DNA from: Nonlabens sp. YIK11
Lineage (GTDB): Bacteria > Bacteroidota > Bacteroidia > Flavobacteriales > Flavobacteriaceae
NCBI RefSeq assembly: GCF_001413925.1
Contig: NZ_LBMJ01000001.1
Location: 1,054,001 to 1,118,000 of the forward strand
Direction: 5' to 3'
DNA length: 64,000 nucleotides
Shown: positions 53,595 to 61,406 of the stretch, one piece after another
Numbering within the stretch: the stretch's first letter is position 1
How the letters are laid out: each line of letters opens with the position of its first letter
Notes under the pieces: generated by a model
Databases searched by the model: none
Seen by the model: the letters and a program-made list of their open reading frames with translations, nothing else
What the model was told of the DNA's origin: nothing
Position numbers and translations under genes: made by a program

Positions 53595-53654
53595 AATTGT
53601 ATTTCAAATAGTTCTCGCCAAAAAGGCAGCCTTTCCGTAAATAGCTTTTAAGAT

Positions 53655-54971
53655 TTACACGGTAACAGCCTCAATCTTCCTACCCTTATAAAAGGCAAAG
53701 AACATGATGTAGGCGTAACATGCCATAGGTAATAGAAATGCCAGTGCAAAGCCTAGAGAGTCGGCTAGCGCGCCAAAACTGATGGGCACAATAGCTCCAC
53801 CTACAATGGCCATACATAACAATCCAGAGGCTTGAGGTTTCAAGTCGCCCAATCCATTTAAGGTCAAGGTGAAAATCGTAGGGAACATGATGGAATTGAA
53901 TAAACCAACCGCTAGGATGGACCACATGGCCAGCAAGCCGTCAGTGGATACACTTATAAGGATCATCAGAATAGCTAGAGCGGTGAATGTCATAAGCACC
54001 TTAAATGGAGCTATAAAACGCATTAAGGCAGATCCTATAAAACGACCTACCATGGCACCGGTCCAGTAGAAGAACAGGAACGCACCTACCACGGCTTTGG
54101 CATCAATATCGTTGATATCTGCGTTGAGGAAAAACGAAGCGATATTCCCCATGAACTCGTTATTGCGTATGGTCTCTTCCAGATTCAGATCGATAAAATA
54201 GTTGACCAGGTAACTTCCTATGGCAACCTCTGCACCTACATAGACAAAAATCCCAGCAGCTCCCATCCATACGGATTTTTTCTTGAGAAGTGCCGCATAA
54301 CCACCTTTGGCAGTTTTTTGTAGTTGTGGTAATTTGATGAAAATGAAAGCCACAGCAAGCAATCCTATCAGTCCAGCAAAGAACAGAAACGGAGTTTGAA
54401 CCGCACCGGCTTCAGTGATAAAATAACTTTCCCGTTGAGCGTCAGTTAATGTGGTGATTTCTTGAGAGGTTAGGATTTTGTCACTCAATAGAAAGGCGGC
54501 ACCAGCAATAGGAGCGATCGAGGCACCTAAAGAGTTAAATGCCTGCGCAAGATTAAGACGGCTGCCTGCACCTTCTTCTGATCCCAGAACGGCTACATAA
54601 GGATTTGCGGCCACTTGTAATATAGTGATACCAGCAGCTAGCGTGAAATATCCCAACAAAAACACTCCAAAAATACGCTCTGATGATGCCGGGTAAAATA
54701 ACAAACAACCTACTGCCATGGTGGCAAGCCCTATGACGATTCCTTTTTTGTAACCTACTTTGGAAAGCAGGATCCCAGCAGGAATGGAAAACACAAAATA
54801 GGCCAGGAAAAAGGCGAATTGTACCAATCCAGCCTGGAAATAACTTAATTCAAAAACTTCCCTAAGCCGTGGTACCAGACTATCTACCAATACGGTGATA
54901 AAACCCCATAAAAAGAAGAGTACTGTTATAATAATAAACGGAACGGTGTAATTGGTTTTATTAGAATTCAT
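53655..54971 (-). CDS. FucP-like sugar MFS transporter
   Basis: A 438-residue MFS protein with twelve membrane helices. FFLWGFITVLVDSLVPRLREVFELSYFQAGLVQFAFFLAYFVFSIPAGILLSKVGYKKG (read 19-77) matches the FucP/NagP H+:sugar symporter group. LGSEEGAGSRLNLAQAFNSLGASIAPIAGA and LLCMAIVGGAIVPISFGALAD are also typical. Fucose, galactose, glucose and GlcNAc carriers share the fold, so the sugar is unassigned. Placed after the glycosylasparaginase gene, it would bring in the released sugar. Confidence 0.9.
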   Translation of the reverse strand: MNSNKTNYTVPFIIITVLFFLWGFITVLVDSLVPRLREVFELSYFQAGLVQFAFFLAYFVFSIPAGILLSKVGYKKGIVIGLATMAVGCLLFYPASSERIFGVFLLGYFTLAAGITILQVAANPYVAVLGSEEGAGSRLNLAQAFNSLGASIAPIAGAAFLLSDKILTSQEITTLTDAQRESYFITEAGAVQTPFLFFAGLIGLLAVAFIFIKLPQLQKTAKGGYAALLKKKSVWMGAAGIFVYVGAEVAIGSYLVNYFIDLNLEETIRNNEFMGNIASFFLNADINDIDAKAVVGAFLFFYWTGAMVGRFIGSALMRFIAPFKVLMTFTALAILMILISVSTDGLLAMWSILAVGLFNSIMFPTIFTLTLNGLGDLKPQASGLLCMAIVGGAIVPISFGALADSLGFALAFLLPMACYAYIMFFAFYKGRKIEAVTV

Positions 54972-55020
54972 TGGGGTAATAGGATTACTATAATTAGGTA
55001 ATTAATGATTGTGGTGTTCT

Positions 55021-55036
55021 CGCTTTCGCGAAAGCG
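55021..55036. repeat. Palindromic repeat copy 16 (perfect), intergenic
   Basis: Perfect core between the sugar transporter and glycosylasparaginase genes, 31 bases from the latter's stop. Confidence 0.9.
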
Positions 55037-55066
55037 TAATTAAACATACTGATTTTTACCAAGTAA

Positions 55067-56041
55067 TCAATCTTTTAGATAATATGAGGAAGGAATCTGA
55101 CGATTTGTACCCTCACGATATTCCATCATGGAAAAGCCTTTATGGATGCAGAAGGAGCCTGTCTCGCCTTTTTTGTTCATGGCGATGTAGGCCACCTGGA
55201 AATCTTTATAGCCTGGATTTTTGCGTATGGTTCTCATCACAGCTTCCTCGCAAGCTTCCTGCGGACTCATACCGTTGCGCATCAATTCTACTATCAAAAA
55301 GCTGCCTACAGATTTCATAATCTCTTCACCCATTCCAGTGGCGGCAGCACCACCTATTTCATTATCGATAAACAAACCAGCGCCTATGATAGGAGAGTCG
55401 CCCACACGACCTTTCATTTTATAGGATAATCCAGAGGTGGAACAGGCACCAGAAATATCGCCGTTGCCATCCATACACACCATGCCTATGGTATCGTGGT
55501 TCTCAATGTTGATGATGGGCTTGTACTGGCTGGTTTTTAACCATTCCCTATAGGCGTTCTCTGAAGATTCAGTTAACAGGTTTTCTTTTTGAAATCCTTG
55601 TTTTGCGGCAAATTCTTCGGCTCCTTTGCCTGCGAGCATGACGTGAGGAGTTTCAGTCATGACCTTTTTTGCTATTGCGGCTACGTTGGTATAATCTTCT
55701 ACACAAACTACAGCGCCGCAATTACCGGTATGATCCATAACGGTGGCGTCAAGAGTCACATTTCCCTCACGGTCTGGAGCGCCACCTTTGCCTACAGTGG
55801 TGTTTTTGATATTTTCCTCTTCTACTGCCACGCCTACAATGGATGCGTCTAGGGCATTCATTCCAGCATCCAAAGCTTTTCCAGCTGCCTCGTTTGCAGA
55901 TACAAAACCCCAAGTGCAAATGGCTATGGGATTTATTTTTTGTTTTGTCATTTTGGGTGTTTTACAAGCTAATAATTGGATGCCCATGCTCAACGCTAGG
56001 CTACCTTTAATACTGGTGGCTATAAAGTTTCTTCTTTTCAA
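55067..56041 (-). CDS. Glycosylasparaginase (N4-(beta-N-acetylglucosaminyl)-L-asparaginase)
   Basis: An Ntn-hydrolase that cleaves the GlcNAc-Asn bond of N-glycoproteins. It is made as a 324-residue precursor and cuts itself at Asp183-Thr184 in ENHDTIGMVCMDGNGDISGACSTSG (read 180-204); Thr184 becomes the nucleophile. TWGFVSANEAAGKALDAGMNALDASIVGV is the N-terminal half. The N-terminus carries both a Tat-like RRNFI and a lipobox LLAC (Cys26), so it may be exported folded. It lies three bases after the GH92 gene and is in an operon with it. Confidence 0.93.
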   Translation of the reverse strand: MKRRNFIATSIKGSLALSMGIQLLACKTPKMTKQKINPIAICTWGFVSANEAAGKALDAGMNALDASIVGVAVEEENIKNTTVGKGGAPDREGNVTLDATVMDHTGNCGAVVCVEDYTNVAAIAKKVMTETPHVMLAGKGAEEFAAKQGFQKENLLTESSENAYREWLKTSQYKPIINIENHDTIGMVCMDGNGDISGACSTSGLSYKMKGRVGDSPIIGAGLFIDNEIGGAAATGMGEEIMKSVGSFLIVELMRNGMSPQEACEEAVMRTIRKNPGYKDFQVAYIAMNKKGETGSFCIHKGFSMMEYREGTNRQIPSSYYLKD

Positions 56042-56044
56042 ATC

Positions 56045-58984
56045 TTATTCAATAGTGATTTCGTCAACAAATATCCAGGCCGTTCCTTTCATGGGATAGC
56101 CTAGGTGCCAATCCGGTAACGCACCGTAATTGGTGGCCACAACCTTTACATACCTTGCAGCCATTTTTTCAAAAGAACTATTTGCAGTATAGATCTCGCT
56201 AATTTCTTCCCTTCCTGTTTCAGGCAGTTCTATTGTTTTTGAAGTAATAACTTCTTGTTTGGAATCCAGCAGCATTATCTCCACATCTTGCGGGTAGAAT
56301 ATCCAACTTCTTTGTTCTTTAAGAAAATTGATGCTCACCTCGTTAACGCTCTTTAGTGATCCAAGATCTACCATAATATCAAGATCTTGATTTTTAATTC
56401 CTTGCCAGGCGCCAGAACGGTAATCTCTTGTTCCCTTTAAACCGTCAATCAAAGCATCCGTGCCGCCGGCGCTATATTCATTTGCAAATTGATAATTAAG
56501 AGTCACAGATCGATCTGCATCATATTTGTAAAAGTCTGTTTGTATCGTGTCGCTATGAATGCCTTTATAAACCGAGTAGGTTTTTAGAAGTTGGGAGTTA
56601 GCAATAGTGATGGTAGAATCATATTTGGTAAATCGCTCATCGTTGAGTGAATAATATATATCCTGATTGGAGCTGGTAGTTTCCAGTTCTATCTCCGTTT
56701 GGTTGGGAAAAGTGATGTCACCTTTTTTGATGAATGGTGGCGTTACAATTGAGTTATTTGTGATTCTGGTAGTTAGTGTTTGATAAAGCGAACTACCCCA
56801 AGAATCTGGAACGGTTGACATATCAAATTCCCAAAACCCGCCAGCCATTAACTGTTCGTGAGTAATAAAAGCAGTATTGTGCGATCTGCTATTAACCCAA
56901 TCATTTGGGTCTTCGTCCATATGCATGGCGTCAATATATTTTCCGCTACCGTTTTTCTTGATGGTCAACGATGTTCCATTTTCAAAATGAATCGTAGCCT
57001 TATCAAATAAGGGTGATCCTATGGCATACTGATTACTGGCTGGAGTTACCGGATAAAATCCTAGCGAACTCAATACATACCAGGCACTCATTTGACCGCA
57101 ATCTTCATTGCCCGAAATTCCGTAAGGTGTATTGGAGTATAGGGTCGTCAAGATTTCATGAACTTTTTCTTGAGTCTTCGAGGCTTTACCAACATAATTA
57201 TATAAATAGGCCATATGATGGCTGGGCTCGTTGCCGTGCGCATATTGCCCGATGAGGCCGGTAATGTCTGCTTGGTTGCGACCAGAGGTTTCAGCTGCAG
57301 CGGTAAATAGTTTATCTAGATGTGCTTCATAATTAGCCTCGCCACCCATTAGCCTTATGTGTCCATTGATATCTTGTGGCACATACATGGAATATTGCCA
57401 GGCATTGGCCTCAGTATAATTAAAGTTTACCTCAAAGGGATCAAATGGTGAAAACCACGTATTTCTGTAGCGACCTTGAAAAAAGCCAGTTTCTGGATTG
57501 TATAGATTTTTATAGTTCTGCGCTCGTTTAATGAAAACTTCATAGTCTGCTTTGGCGCCTAGCGCCTTTGCCATTTGGGCTATGGTCCAATCATCGTAGG
57601 CATATTCCAGAGTTTTTGAAACCGACTCACTTTCTTCTTCCACCGGTATGAAACCTAATTCTTTATAAGATTTCAAACCTAAATGATCCTGCATCGCACT
57701 GTGCTTCATGGCTTCAAAGGCCTTGTCCACATCATAATTCCTGATTCCTTTGAGATAGGCATCTGCAATTACAGGAACGGCATGGTAGCCTATCATACAA
57801 CCCGTGTAATTACCGCTAAGATCCCAGATAGGCATGATGCCGCCTTCATCATATTTTGCCGTAAAAGTGTTGATGTAATCGTTGGTTCTTTTTTGATCAA
57901 CAATCGTGTATAGTGGATGAGCGGCTCGATAGGTGTCCCATAAAGAGAAAACGGTGTAGTAATCAAAATCTTTGGTTTGATGAATCTCTAGATCCATGCC
58001 TCGGTAACGACCATCTACATCTTGGTATAGATTTGGAGCCAGCATAGTATGATACAAAGCTGTGTAGAAGGTGCTGACTTTTTCCTCATCGCTATCTTCC
58101 ACAATGATTTTAGAGAGTTCATTTTCCCAAGTCGTCGTCGCTTCCTGACGTATATCCTCAAAGGACTTCACTCCAATTTCCTCTATTAGGTTATTCTTTG
58201 CTCCATCTACATCAACTGCAGAAATTCCTATTTTGATAATTATTGGTTCGTTATTTGGATTCTCAAACTCTAGCGCTCGCTTCGTGGGTGAATCACCTGC
58301 ATCTTGATCCCAGTTTTTTATGGGATGCGAGGTTTGAATATAATAATACAGCATCTGCTTACTCGCCCAGGCGCTGGAGAATCTTTTTCCAGAAACCTCT
58401 GTCGCAGATTCAAGACTCAATTCATGCTCCAACAATTTATCACGATGTTCCAGGTCCAAAATCAGAAATTGATTAGAGCTATCTGGATATTGGTAGCGAT
58501 GCATGCCACTTCTGCGCGATACGGTCAGTTCCACATCAATATTAGTGTCATCCAGATGGACACTGTAGTATCCAGGACTCGCTTCTTCTTTTTCATGAGA
58601 AAATGTAGAGCGGTATCCTTTCTGTCCATCGGCGCCATTGTTTAAAATGGGCTCGTTGGTAGGCATTAAAAGCACGTCGCCATAGTCGCTCACTCCAGTA
58701 CCACTCAGGTGTGTATGGGAAAAACCATAGATCTTATCATCGCTGTAATGGTAGCCGCTGCAGCCGTCCCAACCTTCCAGTCGGGTATCTGGACTTAATT
58801 GCATCATTCCAAAAGGCATCGTGGCGCCAGGATAGGTGTGCCCATGACCGCCAGTTCCCACAAACGGATTCACATATTCCGTTACAGGTTTTGCGGCGAT
58901 GGCCTCGATAGGATCTTCAGTTTTGTCGCAGGAAATGAACCAAGCCAAAGACATGGCTATCAAACACAGCTTGCCGTATTTCAT
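56045..58984 (-). CDS. GH92 alpha-mannosidase lipoprotein
   Basis: A 979-residue protein. The lipobox FISC is followed by the GH92 start VTEYVNPFVGTGGHGHTYPGATMPFGMMQLSPDT (read 34-67), with HLSGTGVSDYGDVL, SLWDTYRAAHPLYTI, QYAHGNEPSHHMAYLY and GNEDCGQMSAWYVLSSLGFYPVTPAS later. GH92 enzymes are calcium-dependent exo-alpha-mannosidases that trim N-glycans. The C-terminal part past about residue 780 adds a chitobiase/HEX-like domain and an F5/8-type beta-sandwich (about 850-979), probably for glycan binding. Together with glycosylasparaginase and FucP-like transporter it makes a compact N-glycan unit. Confidence 0.95.
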   Translation of the reverse strand: MKYGKLCLIAMSLAWFISCDKTEDPIEAIAAKPVTEYVNPFVGTGGHGHTYPGATMPFGMMQLSPDTRLEGWDGCSGYHYSDDKIYGFSHTHLSGTGVSDYGDVLLMPTNEPILNNGADGQKGYRSTFSHEKEEASPGYYSVHLDDTNIDVELTVSRRSGMHRYQYPDSSNQFLILDLEHRDKLLEHELSLESATEVSGKRFSSAWASKQMLYYYIQTSHPIKNWDQDAGDSPTKRALEFENPNNEPIIIKIGISAVDVDGAKNNLIEEIGVKSFEDIRQEATTTWENELSKIIVEDSDEEKVSTFYTALYHTMLAPNLYQDVDGRYRGMDLEIHQTKDFDYYTVFSLWDTYRAAHPLYTIVDQKRTNDYINTFTAKYDEGGIMPIWDLSGNYTGCMIGYHAVPVIADAYLKGIRNYDVDKAFEAMKHSAMQDHLGLKSYKELGFIPVEEESESVSKTLEYAYDDWTIAQMAKALGAKADYEVFIKRAQNYKNLYNPETGFFQGRYRNTWFSPFDPFEVNFNYTEANAWQYSMYVPQDINGHIRLMGGEANYEAHLDKLFTAAAETSGRNQADITGLIGQYAHGNEPSHHMAYLYNYVGKASKTQEKVHEILTTLYSNTPYGISGNEDCGQMSAWYVLSSLGFYPVTPASNQYAIGSPLFDKATIHFENGTSLTIKKNGSGKYIDAMHMDEDPNDWVNSRSHNTAFITHEQLMAGGFWEFDMSTVPDSWGSSLYQTLTTRITNNSIVTPPFIKKGDITFPNQTEIELETTSSNQDIYYSLNDERFTKYDSTITIANSQLLKTYSVYKGIHSDTIQTDFYKYDADRSVTLNYQFANEYSAGGTDALIDGLKGTRDYRSGAWQGIKNQDLDIMVDLGSLKSVNEVSINFLKEQRSWIFYPQDVEIMLLDSKQEVITSKTIELPETGREEISEIYTANSSFEKMAARYVKVVATNYGALPDWHLGYPMKGTAWIFVDEITIE

Positions 58985-59031
58985 TTTAAAAAATTATCGA
59001 CTAAATATAGGAAATAGCTGGTGGATGAATT

Positions 59032-59047
59032 CGCTTTCGCGAAAGCG
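59032..59047. repeat. Palindromic repeat copy 17 (perfect), intergenic
   Basis: Perfect core 17 bases upstream of a TAnnTTTG box, at the expected -33 position. Confidence 0.9.
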
Positions 59048-59064
59048 AACTTACCTACAGTCGT

Positions 59065-59072
59065 TATCTTTG
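59065..59072 (+). promoter_or_regulatory. -7 element of the 59077 gene
   Basis: TATCTTTG matches TAnnTTTG and ends four bases before the ATG, so the transcript is probably leaderless. A palindromic repeat (59032-59047) occupies where the -33 element would be. Confidence 0.5.
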
Positions 59073-59076
59073 TACA

Positions 59077-59439
59077 ATGACACCATTGACAACTCAAGAA
59101 CTACATCAGCTTGCAATGAATATCGTGGGCAAGGAAATGGAGGAGCAAGGCTTTGAATTTCTAGCCGTGAATTCCAAGCCCAAAAAGGACCCGCAGTTTG
59201 TGGCCCTCAAAAACAAAAAGTTACATTTTGTTGTGGTGCGCGCCATCACGTATCCAGCAAATCCCGTAGAGTATGACGAGAAGTTGATGAAGACGGTTTA
59301 TGATCACGCGGTAAAATATAAAGCCAGAACCTACTTTGCTGGTGTAGGTCTGGCTAATTCTAGGGATTATGACATGCCTGTCCATCATGAGGACGATTAT
59401 GTGGTCAACTATGCTGGTCTGATAGAAATCAAGGATTAG
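59077..59439 (+). CDS. Small conserved protein near Nqr/ApbE
   Basis: A 120-residue soluble alpha/beta protein (ELHQLAMNIVGKEMEEQGFEFLAVN... KDPQFVALKNKKLHFVVVRAITYP). Similar flavobacterial proteins sometimes carry the misleading name Na+-NQR subunit F, probably from genome proximity. No catalytic motif, cofactor site or signal peptide is visible, so function is unknown. It ends four bases inside the convergent SDR gene and lies just before the apbE locus. Confidence 0.75.
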   Translation: MTPLTTQELHQLAMNIVGKEMEEQGFEFLAVNSKPKKDPQFVALKNKKLHFVVVRAITYPANPVEYDEKLMKTVYDHAVKYKARTYFAGVGLANSRDYDMPVHHEDDYVVNYAGLIEIKD

Positions 59440-60221
59440 ATAAAATCGACGATTCCACCTTCGGCTCTTAAGGATGCACCGTTGGTAGCGCTGGATAATG
59501 GACTGGCCACATAGGCCACCATATTTGCTATTTCTACTGGATCTGTAAAACGCTGTATCAAACTGGATGGTCGCTCCTCATTGAAAAAATGTTGTTCCAT
59601 TTTTTCTTTGTCGTGACTTCCATCATCGCTCATGTCGTCCAGCATGTCTTGAACACCGTCGGAATATGTAGGTCCAGGCAACACGCTATTTACCGTTACG
59701 GTAGAACCTTTAGTGAGTTTAGCAAGTCCTCTTGAGATGGAGAGTTGCGCTGTTTTAGTCATTCCATAATGAATCATTCCTTCGGGAATATTGAGAGCGC
59801 TCTCACTGCTTATAAATATGATCCGGCCATTTTCGTTTTTCTCCATCATTTTGGGAAATAGGGCACGGCTTAACCGCACACCACTCATGACGTTGATTTC
59901 AAAAAAGGACATCCAGTCTTCATCAGTAATATCCGTAAATTCTTTACCGCCAAAAATGCCCAGATTATTGACGAGAATGTCAATTTCGGGCAGTTTTTCA
60001 ATGAAGGTATTGATAGAATTGACATCGGCAAAATCGGCTGGCATGAAGCTTACCTTTTCATAAGAGCTAAAAGCACTTTTACTCCTATCCACGGAATCCT
60101 GACTACTACCGTGCACGATTACGGTGGCACCTTCTTCCAACAGTTTTTGAGCGATGGCTTTTCCTATTCCTTTGGTTGATCCTGTAACGAGTGCTGTTTT
60201 CCCTTGTAGCTTTAAGTCCAT
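59436..60221 (-). CDS. Short-chain dehydrogenase/reductase
   Basis: A 261-residue classical SDR: cofactor site VTGSTKGIGKAIA (10-22), NNLGIFG (about 81-87), catalytic Ser in ISSESAL (about 132) and YxxxK in IHYGMTKTAQLS (Tyr about 145), with a C-terminal ...GASLRAEGGIVDFI. The start at 60221 (MDLKLQGKTALVTG) is preferred over an ATG at 60254. Substrate is unknown. It is divergent from apbE. Confidence 0.9.
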   Translation of the reverse strand: MDLKLQGKTALVTGSTKGIGKAIAQKLLEEGATVIVHGSSQDSVDRSKSAFSSYEKVSFMPADFADVNSINTFIEKLPEIDILVNNLGIFGGKEFTDITDEDWMSFFEINVMSGVRLSRALFPKMMEKNENGRIIFISSESALNIPEGMIHYGMTKTAQLSISRGLAKLTKGSTVTVNSVLPGPTYSDGVQDMLDDMSDDGSHDKEKMEQHFFNEERPSSLIQRFTDPVEIANMVAYVASPLSSATNGASLRAEGGIVDFI

Positions 60222-60332
60222 TGTTTTTTTATTTAAAGGTAAACTGATGGGCAAGGCTGGAGAACTAACAAAAAGTTATAATAGCCGGCCAAATCTTAAA
60301 TGTTTACTACCTATTGGATCGTGTGCAATTGG

Positions 60333-60340
60333 TAACTTTG
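60333..60340 (+). promoter_or_regulatory. -7 element of apbE
   Basis: TAACTTTG matches TAnnTTTG, 19 bases before the ATG. A TTG at 60314-60316 gives a 16-base spacer, slightly short. Confidence 0.5.
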
Positions 60341-60359
60341 GACATCAATCATTGAGGTT

Positions 60360-61406
60360 ATGAAATATCTAGCAGTAATATCGTTTTTGTTTCTCTTGAG
60401 TTCGTGTAAAAAGACTGATCAGGACCTTTCTAGAACCACACAGGAGTTATACGGCAACGCCATAGGCACGACTTATTCTATCAAGTACTTTTCTAACGAG
60501 ACCATGGATCTAGAGCCTAAAGTAGATAGTCTGATTGACCTTTTTAATCAAAGTATGTCCACTTGGGTTCCAGATTCCAAAATCAACCAGATCAACGATG
60601 GAAAGGACAGTGTCGCGGTAGGAAAGGAGTTCAAGGAAGTTTTTGATTATGCCCAAGAAATCTATCGTAAAACCGATGGCTATTTTGATCCAACTGTAGG
60701 GAATCTAGTGAATGCCTACGGCTTTGGCGCTGACGGCAAAAAGGAGAAAATTCCACAAGATTATCAAATCGATAGCTTATTGCAATACGTGGGTTTTTAC
60801 AAGCTGGATATGGTACCTGCCGGAAAAGAAGACCAGTATTTTGTGGAAAGCAGCCATAGCGGTATTTATCTGGAATTCAATGCGATTGCTAAAGGTACTC
60901 TGGTAGATTACATCGCCAGAATGCTGGAGAATCATGGTATCACAGATTACTTGGTAGAAGTTGGTGGTGAGGTCACCGCTGCGGGAATCAACCTTGAGAA
61001 GCAACAAGAGTGGAGTGTAGGCATTGATGATCCCACACAAGTTGCTGGCCAGAGAGAACTCGTCACTGCGGTCAAACTAAAAGATAAGGCCATGGCTGGC
61101 AGTGGCAATTACCGCAAGTTCAAGATTGATCAGGAATCTGGAAAGGAGTACGTGCATACCGTAAATCCTTTGACCGGAAAGGCAGTTCCCAGTGAGGTGC
61201 TAGGTGTCAATGTAATTGCAGAAAACTGTACGCTGGCAGATGGATATGCCACGGCATTTATGGCGATGCCACTAGAAAAATCCAGAAGGCTGCTATCAAA
61301 TCTTCCTGAAATTGAAGTCCTGATCATGTATATGGGAACCGACGGTAAGCTCAAGTTTGAGACCACGCCAGGCTTCAATCAGTACGTGAAACAACCTATT
61401 TTGTAA
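60360..61406 (+). CDS. apbE: FAD:protein FMN transferase
   Basis: ApbE attaches FMN to Thr/Ser of NqrB, NqrC and related proteins. The 348-residue lipoprotein (LLSSC, Cys16) shows GNAIGTTYSIKY, FNQSMSTWVPDSKINQIND, GVTAAGIN-like GGEVTAAGIN, MAGSGNYRKF and VNPLTGKAVPSEVLGVNVIAENCTLADGYATAFMAMP (read 271-307). All are typical. It is the expected maturation factor for the nqr operon 7 kb upstream on the same strand, although three catabolic genes on the other strand separate them. Confidence 0.95.
   Translation: MKYLAVISFLFLLSSCKKTDQDLSRTTQELYGNAIGTTYSIKYFSNETMDLEPKVDSLIDLFNQSMSTWVPDSKINQINDGKDSVAVGKEFKEVFDYAQEIYRKTDGYFDPTVGNLVNAYGFGADGKKEKIPQDYQIDSLLQYVGFYKLDMVPAGKEDQYFVESSHSGIYLEFNAIAKGTLVDYIARMLENHGITDYLVEVGGEVTAAGINLEKQQEWSVGIDDPTQVAGQRELVTAVKLKDKAMAGSGNYRKFKIDQESGKEYVHTVNPLTGKAVPSEVLGVNVIAENCTLADGYATAFMAMPLEKSRRLLSNLPEIEVLIMYMGTDGKLKFETTPGFNQYVKQPIL

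Larger units (their letters stand above)
53224..53654. other. Intergenic stretch with terminators and degenerate repeats
   Basis: No gene is seen in these 431 bases. They hold the composite palindrome (53238-53271), the nqr terminator (53279-53312), a TGTCATACTGAC...GTCAGCATCTC element (53339-53366) that resembles a dispersed flavobacterial repeat, and a hairpin at 53567-53594 next to the transporter gene. Confidence 0.6.
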
